A stretch of DNA of 64,000 nt from Gordonia rhizosphera NBRC 16068 (GTDB lineage: Bacteria; Actinomycetota; Actinomycetes; Mycobacteriales; Mycobacteriaceae), in contig NZ_BAHC01000247.1 of NCBI RefSeq assembly GCF_000298195.1, positions 1 through 64,000 on the forward strand, written 5' to 3'. Made by a program: the position numbers and the translations under genes. Positions 17,050-26,544 of the stretch are shown here, piece by piece. Position 1 is the first letter of the stretch; each line of letters starts with the position of its first letter. The notes beneath the pieces are model-generated. The model was given only the letters and a program-made list of their open reading frames with translations, ran no database searches and was not told the origin of the DNA.

Positions 17050-18273
17050 ATGCCTGATGCAGTCATCGTCGCCCACGCCCGCTCCCCCATCGGCCGCGCC
17101 GGAAAAGGATCCCTCAAGGACGTCCGCCCGGACGAACTGTCCCGCCAGATGGTCGCTGCGGCGCTGGCGAAGGTTCCGCAGCTCGATCCGACCGACATCG
17201 AGGACATCCACTGGGGTATCGGACAGCCCGGCGGTCAGGGCGGCTACAACATCGCCCGCGTCCTCGCCGTGGAACTCGGGTACGACCATCTGCCCGGCGT
17301 GACCATCAACCGCTACTGCTCGTCGTCGCTGCAGACCACGCGTATGGCCCTGCACGCCATCAAGGCGGGCGAAGCCGACGTGATCATCTCCGGTGGCGTC
17401 GAGAGCGTCTCCAGCATGGGGATCTCTGGCGGCGCCGACGGCCTGCCCAACTCGCAGAACCCGCTGTTCGACGACGCGATGGCCCGTACCGAGAAGGCCG
17501 CGGAGGGCGGCGCCCCTGCATGGCAGGATCCCCGCCAGGACGGGCTGATCCCCGACGTCTACATCGCCATGGGCCAGACCGCCGAGAATGTCGCAAGCCT
17601 CACCGGGATCTCCCGCGAGGATCAGGACCACTGGGGTGTGCGCAGCCAGAACCGCGCCGAGGAGGCGATCAAGTCCGGCTTCTTCGAGCGTGAGATCGAC
17701 CCGGTCACGCTGGCCGACGGCACCACGGTGACCACCGACGACGGCCCGCGCGCCGGCACCACCTACGAGAAGGTGTCCCAGCTCAAGCCGGTCTTCCGTC
17801 CCGACGGCACGGTCACCGCCGGTAACGCCTGCCCGCTCAACGACGGTGCGGCGGCGCTGGTGATCATGAGCGACACCAAGGCCAAGGAGTTGGGGTTGAC
17901 GCCGCTGGCACGCGTCGTCGCGACCGCGGCCACCGGGCTGTCCCCCGAGATCATGGGACTCGGCCCCATCGAGGCGATCCGCAAGGTGCTGCGGATCTCG
18001 GGCATGTCCTTGTCCGACATCGACCTCGTCGAGATCAACGAGGCGTTCGCCGTACAGGTGCTCGGCTCGGCGAACGAGCTCGGTATCGACCACGACAAGC
18101 TGAACGTCTCCGGCGGCGCGATCGCGCTCGGCCACCCCTTCGGCATGACCGGCGCTCGGATCACCACCACCCTGCTGAACAACCTGCAGACCCACGACAA
18201 GACCTTCGGCATAGAGTCGATGTGTGTCGGCGGCGGCCAGGGCATGGCGATGGTGCTCGAGCGCCTGAGCTAG
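17050..18273 (+). CDS. fadA: Acetyl-CoA acetyltransferase (thiolase)
   Basis: This thiolase cleaves or forms 3-ketoacyl-CoA in fatty acid or side-chain beta-oxidation. The 407-aa protein has the acyl-carrying cysteine in NRYCSSSLQT, the catalytic histidine in ALGHPFGMTGAR and the second cysteine in MCVGGGQGM. Length is normal. The ATG at 17050 starts MPDAVIV; a GTG nine bases upstream is in frame. The gene corresponds in place to mycobacterial fadA3 (Rv1074c). Its paired hydratase/dehydrogenase is not adjacent. A terminator follows before the convergent BI-1-like gene. Confidence 0.9.
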   Translation: MPDAVIVAHARSPIGRAGKGSLKDVRPDELSRQMVAAALAKVPQLDPTDIEDIHWGIGQPGGQGGYNIARVLAVELGYDHLPGVTINRYCSSSLQTTRMALHAIKAGEADVIISGGVESVSSMGISGGADGLPNSQNPLFDDAMARTEKAAEGGAPAWQDPRQDGLIPDVYIAMGQTAENVASLTGISREDQDHWGVRSQNRAEEAIKSGFFEREIDPVTLADGTTVTTDDGPRAGTTYEKVSQLKPVFRPDGTVTAGNACPLNDGAAALVIMSDTKAKELGLTPLARVVATAATGLSPEIMGLGPIEAIRKVLRISGMSLSDIDLVEINEAFAVQVLGSANELGIDHDKLNVSGGAIALGHPFGMTGARITTTLLNNLQTHDKTFGIESMCVGGGQGMAMVLERLS

Positions 18274-18304
18274 CACCGCTGCTCGTTTCTCGCTCCCTCG
18301 CTAT

Positions 18305-18336
18305 GTTCTCGCTCCTTCGGCCGAGGGAGCGAGAAC
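18305..18336. repeat. Imperfect hairpin between convergent genes
   Basis: GTTCTCGCTCCTTCGG is followed directly by CCGAGGGAGCGAGAAC, a 16-bp stem with one mismatch. GGGAGCGA-type blocks recur in the next 20 bases. It may be a repetitive extragenic element rather than the terminator itself. Confidence 0.5.
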
Positions 18337-18357
18337 GCAACGGGGGAGCGACAAGAC

Positions 18358-18393
18358 AGAACCCCCGCATCACACGAACGATGCGGGGGTTCT
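18358..18393. terminator. Bidirectional terminator between fadA and BI-1-like gene
   Basis: AGAACCCCCGCATC and GATGCGGGGGTTCT pair perfectly around a short loop (ACACGAAC), with T-rich sequence after the plus-strand stem. It sits 85 bases past the thiolase stop and 19 bases from the stop of the opposing gene, so it can serve both. Confidence 0.8.
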
Positions 18394-18411
18394 CTTGTGG
18401 TCGGCTCTGGC

Positions 18412-19266
18412 CTACTCGGAGTTGAAGTAGCTCAGCAGGCGCAGGATCTCGATGTAGAGCCACACCAGGGTGACGGTGAGCCCGAGGGCCACACCCCATG
18501 CGGCGCGTGACGGAGCGCCGGCGCGGATGAGGCGGTCGGCGGCGTCGAAGTCGAGGAGGAAGCTGAACGCGGCCAGCGCGATGCAGACGAGCGAGAAGAT
18601 GATCGCCAGCGGTCCGCCGTCGCGCAGACCAAAGCCCGCGCCGCCGTTGAACAGGCCGATGAGCAGGTTGCCCAGCATCAGCACGATGACGCCGATCATG
18701 CCCGCGAACAGCATGCGGGTGAAACGCGGGGTGACGCGGATGGCGCCGACCTTGTAGACGAGCAGCATGCCGAAGAAGACACCGAAGGTGCCGAGCACGG
18801 CCTGCCCGATCAGTGCCCCGGCCGAGGCGTCGCTGACCATCACATCGGCGAACACGAACGAGATCGAACCGACGAAGAGCCCCTCGAACGCCGCATACGC
18901 GAGAACGATCGCCGGGTTGTCCTGCTTGCGGCCGAACGAGGCGACCAGGACCAGGACGAGGCCGACGATGGCGCCGACGCCCATCAGCAGACCGGCGATA
19001 CCCGGGTTGGACTGGGACAAGAAGTAGGCCACGATCGCCGTGGTGGTGAGCACACCCAGCGTCATCGCCGTCTTGGTGACGACATCGTCGATGGTCAGCT
19101 GACGGCTGACGGGCGGGGCCTGCTGCGTATACGGATCGGTCTGTTGCCCGAATTGATTCCACATGGCGCCCTGACCGGCGGCGGCCGATCCGGCGCCGAA
19201 TCCGGCGTAGCCGGTCTGGTTATCGCGGACGACACCGCGCATAACCGGATTGCTGCTTTCTCGCAC
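18412..19266 (-). CDS. Bax inhibitor-1/YccA-family membrane protein
   Basis: This 284-aa protein has a polar N-terminus of about 60 residues and then about seven transmembrane helices (for example TLGVLTTTAIVAYFL, GLLMGVGAIVGLVLVLVASF, ALIGQAVLGTFGVFFGMLLV). The BI-1 type ending LLDFDAADRLI followed by WLYIEILRLLSYF is present. Studied bacterial homologues act as pH-gated calcium leak channels or interact with the FtsH protease; neither is shown here. It starts with GTG at 19266 behind AAGGAG. Three spaced TGACAAC repeats lie upstream and may govern expression. Confidence 0.88.
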   Translation of the reverse strand: MRESSNPVMRGVVRDNQTGYAGFGAGSAAAGQGAMWNQFGQQTDPYTQQAPPVSRQLTIDDVVTKTAMTLGVLTTTAIVAYFLSQSNPGIAGLLMGVGAIVGLVLVLVASFGRKQDNPAIVLAYAAFEGLFVGSISFVFADVMVSDASAGALIGQAVLGTFGVFFGMLLVYKVGAIRVTPRFTRMLFAGMIGVIVLMLGNLLIGLFNGGAGFGLRDGGPLAIIFSLVCIALAAFSFLLDFDAADRLIRAGAPSRAAWGVALGLTVTLVWLYIEILRLLSYFNSE

Positions 19267-19299
19267 CTATGTGCTCCTTCTCGCTGTGTAGGTCTGCCG

Positions 19300-19339
19300 T
19301 GACAACCGGTACGGACTGACAACGGTACAAACTGACAAC
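19300..19339 (-). promoter_or_regulatory. Three direct repeats upstream of BI-1-like gene
   Basis: TGACAAC occurs at 19300-19306, 19317-19323 and 19333-19339 (GTTGTCA on the gene strand), spaced 17 and 16 bases; the last two copies extend to ACTGACAACGG. Regular spacing near one and a half helical turns suggests a protein-binding array or overlapping promoters. Confidence 0.35.
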
Positions 19340-19383
19340 GGGCGCTGGGGCCCTCAGGTTCCGACTTTACCTTCTCTTGACTT

Positions 19384-20094
19384 TTATGTCGTCCGGTCGC
19401 CTCCGGCGTGGTGCGCCGAGCGCTGACCGCGCAGCCATTCGCGCATATCGGCGGGGCTGTGATCGGCACCGGGGAAACCAATGCAAGCCCGCCCGAGACA
19501 CACCGACCGCAGCAGCATCTCGGCGACGGCGAGGTCGTCGCCCCACGGGAGGTCGGGTTTGGCGAGCATCAGCGAGGCGATCCCGTGCGCGGCGGCCCAG
19601 AACTCGAGCACCACCTCGAGGACCTCCGAATCGGCGAACAGCCCGTCGTCGGCGAGTTCGGACACGGTTGCCGAGATCCGTTCGAACGCCGACGCGGCGA
19701 GCACCTCGTCGACCTTCGACGGTCCGTCGGGAGCGCACGTCCGGAAGGCGATGCGATAGAGCACCGGCGTGGCCAACGCGAATCGCACGTAGGCCAGGCC
19801 GAGTTGCAGGGCCCGTTCCAGCGGGTCGTCGATGCCCGACGACGCCTCGTCGAGGACGCCGTCGAGGTGCTCGAAATACCGCGCGCACACCGCGTCGAGG
19901 AGGGCGTCCTTGTCGGCGAAATGCAGATAGATCGAGGGTGGGGTGACCCCGACGCGGCCGGCCACGGCCCGGATCGACATCGCCGCCTCGTCGCCGGTCT
20001 CGACCAGCAACGCGCCGGCCGCCGAGATGATCTCCTCGGCCAGCAGCTCACCGGAGCCGCGGGGTGACCGCGACCGCTTCGTCCTGCTCTGCAC
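19384..20094 (-). CDS. TetR-family regulator
   Basis: This repressor of about 236 aa has an N-terminal helix-turn-helix (AAMSIRAVAGRVGVTPPSIY followed by LHFADKDALLDAV). The ligand domain ends in the WHG-type C-terminal region (EFWAAAHGIASLMLAKP). It starts with GTG at 20094 and overlaps the end of the MMPL exporter by 47 bases, so both are probably one transcript and TetR would autoregulate through the exporter promoter. The C-terminal tail is basic and disordered. The expected target is the exporter itself, inferred from gene order. Confidence 0.8.
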   Translation of the reverse strand: MQSRTKRSRSPRGSGELLAEEIISAAGALLVETGDEAAMSIRAVAGRVGVTPPSIYLHFADKDALLDAVCARYFEHLDGVLDEASSGIDDPLERALQLGLAYVRFALATPVLYRIAFRTCAPDGPSKVDEVLAASAFERISATVSELADDGLFADSEVLEVVLEFWAAAHGIASLMLAKPDLPWGDDLAVAEMLLRSVCLGRACIGFPGADHSPADMREWLRGQRSAHHAGGDRTT

Positions 20095-22336
20095 CGCTCT
20101 CCCGATTCGCTTTCTGCGCCGCCGGCCCCTCCGACAATCCGAACCTGTCGTGCAGCCATCGCAGCGGTCCGGGTGCCCACCAGTTCGCACGGCCCGCCAG
20201 GCGCATGAAGGCCGGAACCAAGAGCATACGGATGAGTGTGGCGTCCATCAGGACGGCAAGGGTCAGGCCGACCCCGAACATCCGCATGAACGACACCTCG
20301 GAGGCGGCGATCCCGGCGAACACGATGCTCATGAGCAGTGCCGCGGCGGTGACCACCCGGCCGGTGCGGGCCAGCCCGATCGCGACCGCATGATCGGATC
20401 CGTCCCGGCTGCGGTCCGACGCCAGCCACTCCTCCCGGATTCGTCCGAGGAGGAACACCTCGTAGTCCATCGACAGCCCGAATGCGATGCAGAACATCAG
20501 CACCGGGATCGTGGCCGCGAGATACCCCGTCGCCGTGGTCCCGAGACCGCCGAGATGGCCGTCCTGGAAGAACCAGACCATCGCCCCGAAGGTCGCCGAC
20601 AGGGACAGGATGTTGAGGACGAGCGCCTTGAGCGGCAACACCACGCTGCCGGTGAACAGGAACAGCAGCACGAAGGTCGCGATCGCGATGAGTGCGAGCA
20701 CCCAGGGCAGGTGAGAGTAGATGGCGCCGACGGTGTCGGCGTTGGTGGCGGCGACACCGGTGAACAGGACGTCGGTGCCGGCGGGGGGTGGCACGGCCCG
20801 GAGTGCGTCGAGTTGATTGCGTCCCTCGTCTCGCATCGGTTCGAGCGGCGTGGTGATCGAGACGATCGCGACGTCACCGCGGCGATCGGCAGGATTCCCG
20901 GGCGCCACCGCCGTTCCGTCGACGAATGTCCCGGCCGGAGCTGTCGCGGACTCGACGTCGGCGACCTCGGACAGAGCCGCGGTGTATGCGGCCAGCTCCC
21001 GGTCGGATGCCTGCCCGGTGATCACCACGGTGACCGCCGAGGACAGATCCTGCGCGAAGTCGTCGCGCATCTCCTGCTGGATGACGCGGGCGCTCGCGGT
21101 CTCCGGGAGTACCCGATCGTCGGGGAAGCCGAACCGGATACCCAGGAACGGTGCACCGAGGACGACGAGCACCGCGGTCACGACGATCGCGACCGGCGCC
21201 GCATGCCGCAGGACGAACTGCGCGAGGCGATACCACCGGCCCTCCTCGATCGGGCGGTCGGCGGGCTCGGGTCGGCGCAGCAGTCTCCGTACGGGCCGGC
21301 GCATGTCGAGGGCGTCGACCCGGTGGTCGAGGACCATCAGCAGCGCCGGGGTCAGCACGAGCGCGGCGATTGCCGCCACGATCACCACACCGACCCCCGC
21401 GTAGGCGAAGGAACGCAGGAAGTACATCGGGAAGACGACCAGCGCCGCGAGGGAGAGGGCGACGGTCACCGCGGAGAACGCCACGGTGCGTCCGGCGGTG
21501 GCCATCGTCGCCATGATCGCGTCGGGTCGTGGCGCGCCGGCGGCGACCTCCTCCCGGTAGCGGGTCACGATCAGCAGCGTGTAGTCGATGGCGAGCGCCA
21601 GCCCCAACGCGGTGGTGAGGTTGAGCGCGAAGATCGAGACGTCGGTGAACTCGGAGATCAACCGGAGCAGCGCGAAGGTCCCGATGATCGCGACAATGCC
21701 GATCACCACCGGGAGTGCCGCGGCGACGAGGCCGCCGAACACCACGATCAGCACCAGGAAGCTGATGGGGATGGCGATCGCCTCGGCGACCGCGAGGTCT
21801 TTGGCCGCCTGCTCGTTCACCTGGTTGAAGACGAGTGCCAGTCCCCCGACCCGGACCGCGATCCCGTCGCGCTCGCCGCCCAGTTCACGTTCGATCTGGG
21901 CGGCGTGGTCGGGCGCCTCCTCCTCGCCACCGTCGAGTGAGGCGATGATCAGCGTCGATGATGCGTCGCTGCTCACCAGGGCCGGCGCGAGTGCCGGGTT
22001 CTGCCAGGCCGAGAGGATCGGACGCTGCACGAACTCGAAACGACCCAGCTCGTCGACGAGGCGGGCACCGACCTCCCGCGCAGCCGGATCGGTCGCCATG
22101 TTCATCCCGGCCGGGCCGTCGAGCTTCAGCACGACCTGCGAGCCGCTGCGGTCGAAGGTGTCGTTGAGGATCTGGTCGGCCCGGGAGGACTCGGAGTGCG
22201 GATCGCTGTAGCCACCCGCGAGCAACTGCTGCGCGGCCCCCGCCCCGTAGAGGCCCGCGAGGACCAGCACCAGTGCCGCGACCCCGAGCACGATCCGCGG
22301 AGCACCGATGATTCTGCGCGTCATCATCGCCAACAT
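20048..22336 (-). CDS. MMPL-family RND exporter
   Basis: This 762-aa transporter has two repeats, each with an N-terminal helix, a large external domain and a block of helices. The MMPL signature is visible in ALAIDYTLLIVTRYREE (repeat 1) and GLSMDYEVFLLGRIREEW (repeat 2), which carry the proton-relay residues. The size suits a drug- or lipid-exporting MMPL protein, smaller than the true MmpL3/MmpL8 class. TetR is encoded immediately downstream, overlapping the 3' end. A pair of GTTGGTYAAC palindromes precedes the gene. The exported substrate is unknown. Confidence 0.88.
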   Translation of the reverse strand: MLAMMTRRIIGAPRIVLGVAALVLVLAGLYGAGAAQQLLAGGYSDPHSESSRADQILNDTFDRSGSQVVLKLDGPAGMNMATDPAAREVGARLVDELGRFEFVQRPILSAWQNPALAPALVSSDASSTLIIASLDGGEEEAPDHAAQIERELGGERDGIAVRVGGLALVFNQVNEQAAKDLAVAEAIAIPISFLVLIVVFGGLVAAALPVVIGIVAIIGTFALLRLISEFTDVSIFALNLTTALGLALAIDYTLLIVTRYREEVAAGAPRPDAIMATMATAGRTVAFSAVTVALSLAALVVFPMYFLRSFAYAGVGVVIVAAIAALVLTPALLMVLDHRVDALDMRRPVRRLLRRPEPADRPIEEGRWYRLAQFVLRHAAPVAIVVTAVLVVLGAPFLGIRFGFPDDRVLPETASARVIQQEMRDDFAQDLSSAVTVVITGQASDRELAAYTAALSEVADVESATAPAGTFVDGTAVAPGNPADRRGDVAIVSITTPLEPMRDEGRNQLDALRAVPPPAGTDVLFTGVAATNADTVGAIYSHLPWVLALIAIATFVLLFLFTGSVVLPLKALVLNILSLSATFGAMVWFFQDGHLGGLGTTATGYLAATIPVLMFCIAFGLSMDYEVFLLGRIREEWLASDRSRDGSDHAVAIGLARTGRVVTAAALLMSIVFAGIAASEVSFMRMFGVGLTLAVLMDATLIRMLLVPAFMRLAGRANWWAPGPLRWLHDRFGLSEGPAAQKANRESGAEQDEAVAVTPRLR

Positions 22337-22356
22337 GAATTCTCCCCCGAAAGTCA

Positions 22357-22403
22357 GTTGGTTAACACCGATAAGTCAATACCACCAGCCAAAGTTGGTC
22401 AAC
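22357..22403 (-). promoter_or_regulatory. Twin palindromes, probable TetR operators
   Basis: GTTGGTTAAC (22357-22366) and GTTGGTCAAC (22394-22403) are near-identical 10-bp palindromic sites 37 bases apart, directly upstream of the exporter. On the gene strand the distal site overlaps a TTGACC -35-like hexamer, with TATTGA about 15 bases on as a possible -10. Binding here would block the promoter. Confidence 0.5.
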
Positions 22404-22541
22404 CGTCCCAACCGCTCCGATGATGAGCCCACCGCGCCCGCCGCGACGTCCACGGGATTTCCCCCGAACAACCCCCATCCAACCTTTGGAACGTGTTCTA
22501 ATTCGTGACGGCCCCACACTCCTCTCGCACGGGAAGTACCG

Positions 22542-23660
22542 ATGCCGGACAGCACCCCAGGCGACCCAAACGAACTCGCCCGCCCCAGCGCGTCACGTCG
22601 CGACCCCGACTCGTTGCGGGCCCGTCTCGGCGACTGGCTGACCACCGTCACCGATTCCACACCGACGATCACCCGACTCGAGATCCCGTCGGCGAACGGG
22701 ATGTCGAGCGAGACCGTCGTTCTCGACGCCGACTGGGATGGCACGTCGCATCCTCTGGTGGCGCGCGTGGCCCCGCTGCCGGAGAGCGACCCGGTCTTCC
22801 CCACTTATGACCTCGACCGTCAGTTCCGGATCATCGCGCATGTCGCGGCAACCACGGATGTCGCGCTGCCGAAGCTCTACTGGTCCGAGCCCGACGATGG
22901 ACCACTCGGTGCGCCGTTCTTCATCATGGAACGTGTCGAGGGTGAGGTCCCGCCTGATGTGATGCCCTACACCTTCGGTTCCTGGGTCAGCGAGGCAACG
23001 GCCGACGATCGGGCGGTCCTCGCCGAGACCACCATCGAGACGATCGCGAAGATCCACGCGGCCCCGGTGCCCAAAGAACTCCTCGACCTCCCCGGTCCGG
23101 GCGAGAGTCCACTGCACGCCCACGTGCGACGGCTCGGCGAGTTCTATCACTGGGCGCGCGACGGCAGGACCGGATCCCCGCTGATCGATCGTGGATTCTC
23201 ATGGGTCGACGACCACTTCCCGGCCGAGGGGGACCCGGTGCTGACCTGGGGTGACGCGCGCATCGGCAATGTCATCTACCGCGACTGCCGCCCGGTCGCG
23301 GTGCTCGACTGGGAGATGGCCGCCTTCGGCCCGCGTGAACTCGACCTTGCCTGGCTCATCTTCCTGCACAGGTTCTTCGAAGACCTCGCCGAGATGGCCG
23401 GGCTGCCGGGTCTGCCGGATTTTCTGCGAGCCGACGACGTCGCCCGGATCTATCGGGAGGCGAGCGGCCACGAGCCGCGCGATCTGGATTTCTACACCGC
23501 CTACGCGGCGCTGATCCATGCGGTCGTGATGTATCGCATCCAGTGCCGCGCCATCGACTTCGGCCAGGCGGACGAACCCGACGATCCCGACGACATGATC
23601 CTGCACCGCGCGACGCTCGAGGCGATGCTGGACGGCACCTACTGGCAGCAGGTCCGCTGA
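22542..23660 (+). CDS. Aminoglycoside-phosphotransferase-like kinase
   Basis: This 372-aa protein has the APH/choline-kinase fold. VARVAPL supplies the ATP-binding strand, FFIMERVEGE the hinge, LTWGDARIGNVIY the catalytic loop (the usual HxD is TWGD, keeping the aspartate and N), and VAVLDWEMAAFGPRELDLAW the metal-binding DxD region. Members next to fatty acid or steroid genes are common in mycobacteria; actual drug resistance is unlikely. The stop overlaps the next start by one base (TGATG), and phospholipase C follows, so a lipid-linked role is plausible but inferred. Confidence 0.82.
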   Translation: MPDSTPGDPNELARPSASRRDPDSLRARLGDWLTTVTDSTPTITRLEIPSANGMSSETVVLDADWDGTSHPLVARVAPLPESDPVFPTYDLDRQFRIIAHVAATTDVALPKLYWSEPDDGPLGAPFFIMERVEGEVPPDVMPYTFGSWVSEATADDRAVLAETTIETIAKIHAAPVPKELLDLPGPGESPLHAHVRRLGEFYHWARDGRTGSPLIDRGFSWVDDHFPAEGDPVLTWGDARIGNVIYRDCRPVAVLDWEMAAFGPRELDLAWLIFLHRFFEDLAEMAGLPGLPDFLRADDVARIYREASGHEPRDLDFYTAYAALIHAVVMYRIQCRAIDFGQADEPDDPDDMILHRATLEAMLDGTYWQQVR

Positions 23661-24781
23661 TGCTCTCCCCGATGGACGACTACCCGATCCACCAGGTCGC
23701 CGAGGTGATCCGTCATGTGCAGACCTCGGATCGCAACTTCTACGACCGCTACTACTTCAACTGCCACGGCCCCGACGAGAACTCGCCGTGGCTTATCGTC
23801 GGCCTCGGTGTGTACCCGAATCTCGGTGTCACCGATTGCTTCGCGGTGATCCGCTACCACGACGAGCACATCGTGGTCCGCGCCTCGCGCGCGCTCGGCG
23901 CCGATCGCAGCGACCTGCGGGTGGGCCCGTTCACCATCGAGATCCTCGAGGGATTGCGGCGCCTGCGCGTGGCTCTCGATCCCGGCCACGGCGATCTGGC
24001 CTTCGATCTGACCTTCACCGCGACCGGCCCCGCCGCGCTGGAGCCGCGGCACTTCCAGCGACAGATGGAACGGGTCTTCTTCGACACCCAACGCTTCGTC
24101 CAGACCGGCGCATGGTCGGGCACCCTGACCGTCGACGGTCGCGATTTCGAGGTCGAACCCGAGGCCTGGCGGGGCAACCGCGACCGGTCCTGGGGCGTCC
24201 GTCCGGTCGGTGAGCCCGAACCACCTGGGCGCAAGGCGGCCGCCGACATCTCGGGCACCTTCTTCTGGACCTATTCGGTGATGGACTTCGACAAATACGC
24301 GATCGTGGTGATCGTGCAGGAGACCGAGACCGGCGAGCGCGTGATGGATGACGCCCGCCGCGTCTGGCATGACCCGGGCCGGGAGCCCGAATGGCTCGGC
24401 CACGTCGCCCACGAGATCACCTTCATCCCGGGGACACGCGAAACCGCCGAGGCCATCCTGCGGTTCACCCGCCCGACCGGGGCGGTGACGACGGTGACGT
24501 GCCGGCCCGCGCTCGCCAACTACCTGGCCTTCGGCACCGGCTACGGACTCGAAGCAGACTGGCGGCACGGGATGTGGCAGGGCGACCTCAAGGTCGAGGG
24601 GCTGCACCTCAAGGTCTCCGAACTCGATCCGACCATGAAGCTGTTCTGTGTCACAGACCATTTCGCGCATTTTGTCCTGACCGACGGGGACACCGAACAT
24701 CTCGGTGACGGTCTGTTCGAATTCGCGGCGATCGGTCCGCACCAACAGTACGGTTTCACCGAGTACACCGACCCCGCCTGA
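23660..24781 (+). CDS. Conserved protein of unknown function (lipocalin-like?)
   Basis: I do not recognise the function of this 373-aa protein. It lacks a signal peptide and membrane helices and is rich in alternating strands (for example LVVGP-type and [37 protein letters not shown]). It resembles the two-lobed AttH/CrtC-type lipocalin proteins and possibly the DUF7064/DUF7065 families, with low certainty. The RDRSWGVRP motif near residue 175 is typical of such proteins. It is translationally coupled to the upstream kinase (TGATG) and is 35 bases ahead of phospholipase C, so the three probably act together. Confidence 0.7.
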   Translation: MLSPMDDYPIHQVAEVIRHVQTSDRNFYDRYYFNCHGPDENSPWLIVGLGVYPNLGVTDCFAVIRYHDEHIVVRASRALGADRSDLRVGPFTIEILEGLRRLRVALDPGHGDLAFDLTFTATGPAALEPRHFQRQMERVFFDTQRFVQTGAWSGTLTVDGRDFEVEPEAWRGNRDRSWGVRPVGEPEPPGRKAAADISGTFFWTYSVMDFDKYAIVVIVQETETGERVMDDARRVWHDPGREPEWLGHVAHEITFIPGTRETAEAILRFTRPTGAVTTVTCRPALANYLAFGTGYGLEADWRHGMWQGDLKVEGLHLKVSELDPTMKLFCVTDHFAHFVLTDGDTEHLGDGLFEFAAIGPHQQYGFTEYTDPA

Positions 24782-24816
24782 AGCACCCCAAGGCATCGTC
24801 CCCGACGAGGAGACCC

Positions 24817-26352
24817 ATGTCGAACAGCTCGTTTGCAGGTTTGTCGCGTCGTGAATTCCTGAGCCGGGTCGCCGCCGTCGGCGGCGGTGCGCTCCTGACC
24901 TCGTGGGCCGCCCCCATCATCGATCGGGCCTACGCTTCGGCCGACCCCGCGGGCACAGGTTCTCTGACGGACATCGAGCACATCGTGCTGTTCATGCAGG
25001 AGAACCGGTCCTTCGACCACTACTTCGGCACCTATTCCGGCGTCCGTGGATTCGGCGAGAAGTCGAAGGTCTGGAAGCAGTACGGGTGGTCCCCCGGTGT
25101 CGGCCCGACGCGCAGCGGCTACACGCTGCCGTTCCGGCTCGACACCCGCCACGACGCCAACCTCGACGGCGAGTGCATCAACGACCCCGACCACTCCTGG
25201 GGCGGGCTTCACCAGGCGTGGAACGGTGGCCGCAATGACGGCTGGCTACCGATGTCGGTCAAGTCTGTGGGACCCGCGAATGCACCCGCGTTGATGGGCT
25301 ACTACGAACGGGAGGACATCCCGGTCCACCGGTCATTGGCCGAGGCGTTCACGATCTGCGACAACTACCACTGCTCGGTGCTGGGGCCGACGGACCCCAA
25401 CCGGCTCTACTGGATGAGCGCGTCGCTCGACCCGGCCGGCACGCATGGCGGACCACTCCTCGAAACGCCCACGCTGATACCGAAGTTCGTCTACACCTGG
25501 CGGACCATGCCGGAGAACCTCCGCGACGCGGGGGTGAGTTGGAAGATCTACAACAACAAGGACTTCGGGCCGGTGTCGAGCGTCGCCCTCGACGGCATGA
25601 TGGGCTGTTTCAAGCAGGCACAGAACCCGAACTCCGAGCTCGCCCGCCGCGGCATCGCCCCGACGTATCCGACCGATTTCGCGGCCGATGTTGCCGCCAA
25701 CCGGCTGCCGAAGGTGTCGTGGGTGGTCCCGTCGGTCCTCAACTGCGAGCACCCTGCGCTGCCCGCGGCGCTCGGGGCCGTCGGGATCGTCGAGTTGCTC
25801 AACATCCTCACGTCGAACCCGCGGGTGTGGGAGAAGACCGCCCTGATCATCAGTTACGACGAGAACGGCGGCTTCTTCGACCACGTCACCCCGCCCACAC
25901 CGCCACCGGGTACGCCCGGCGAGTACGTGAGCGTGCCGAACATCAACAGCGTGGCGTCATCGGACGGCATCCGTGGGCCGATCGGACTCGGCTACCGCGT
26001 GCCGTGTTTCGTGATCTCGCCGTACAGCCGCGGCGGACTGGTCGCGTCGGAGACCTTCGACCACACGTCGCAGCTGCGGTTGATCGAGAAGCGCTTCGAT
26101 GTCGACGTACCGAACCTCACCGCGTGGCGCCGTGGCGTGGTCGGCGACATGACCTCGACCTTTGACTTCGCGCACCGCCCGAATGCCGCCCGACCGCATT
26201 TCGGGGACCCAGTACCCGGCGCCCAGAACGCACTCACCCAGTGCGGTCCGAACATCGCGGCCGGCACGCTCGGCTTCGGGCGACCGTATCCCGTACCGCC
26301 GAACCGGATGCCTCAGCAGCAGCCGGGAACGCGGCGTTCTCCGAGCGGATAG
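24817..26352 (+). CDS. plc: Tat-exported phospholipase C-like phosphoesterase
   Basis: This enzyme of the phosphoesterase family (PlcA-D, AcpA relatives) hydrolyses phospholipids or other phosphoesters outside the cell. The 511-aa protein begins with a twin-arginine signal ([19 protein letters not shown]). Catalytic motifs are [20 protein letters not shown] (nucleophile region), [12 protein letters not shown] and [16 protein letters not shown] (metal ligands). The length matches mycobacterial Plc proteins of about 510 aa. GAGGAG lies before the ATG. It is the last gene of the kinase/unknown/Plc operon. Whether it prefers phosphatidylcholine, sphingomyelin or a phosphate monoester cannot be read from sequence. 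Confidence 0.9.
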   Translation: MSNSSFAGLSRREFLSRVAAVGGGALLTSWAAPIIDRAYASADPAGTGSLTDIEHIVLFMQENRSFDHYFGTYSGVRGFGEKSKVWKQYGWSPGVGPTRSGYTLPFRLDTRHDANLDGECINDPDHSWGGLHQAWNGGRNDGWLPMSVKSVGPANAPALMGYYEREDIPVHRSLAEAFTICDNYHCSVLGPTDPNRLYWMSASLDPAGTHGGPLLETPTLIPKFVYTWRTMPENLRDAGVSWKIYNNKDFGPVSSVALDGMMGCFKQAQNPNSELARRGIAPTYPTDFAADVAANRLPKVSWVVPSVLNCEHPALPAALGAVGIVELLNILTSNPRVWEKTALIISYDENGGFFDHVTPPTPPPGTPGEYVSVPNINSVASSDGIRGPIGLGYRVPCFVISPYSRGGLVASETFDHTSQLRLIEKRFDVDVPNLTAWRRGVVGDMTSTFDFAHRPNAARPHFGDPVPGAQNALTQCGPNIAAGTLGFGRPYPVPPNRMPQQQPGTRRSPSG

Positions 26353-26396
26353 TCCGGCGCGGCTGGGCCAGGGCGGCATGGCACGATGGTCGTCGC

Positions 26397-26470
26397 GCCC
26401 CCATAGCCCAATTGGCAGAGGCAGCGGACTTAAAATCCGCCAAGTGTCGGTTCGAGTCCGACTGGGGGCA
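26397..26470 (+). tRNA. tRNA-Leu(UAA), short variable loop
   Basis: The acceptor stem is GCCCCCA/TGGGGGC with discriminator A. The anticodon stem GCGGA/TCCGC encloses loop CTTAAAA, giving anticodon UAA (reads UUA). The T arm is GTCGG-TTCGAGT-CCGAC. The 74-nt molecule has only a 5-nt variable loop (CAAGT), unlike normal long-armed leucine tRNAs. No CCA is encoded. Confidence 0.92.
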
Positions 26471-26544
26471 CGAGCGTTGTTGCCGATAGAGGCAGTTCGA
26501 CGACGCACCTTTCGCGTGGCATCCAGTCGCCGTCCTCGGGCCGA

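Noticed and set aside
18301-18360. Repeated GGGAGCGA blocks as a CRISPR-like or REP array
   Set aside because: Units are too short and irregular; the stretch is explained by two hairpins between convergent genes.
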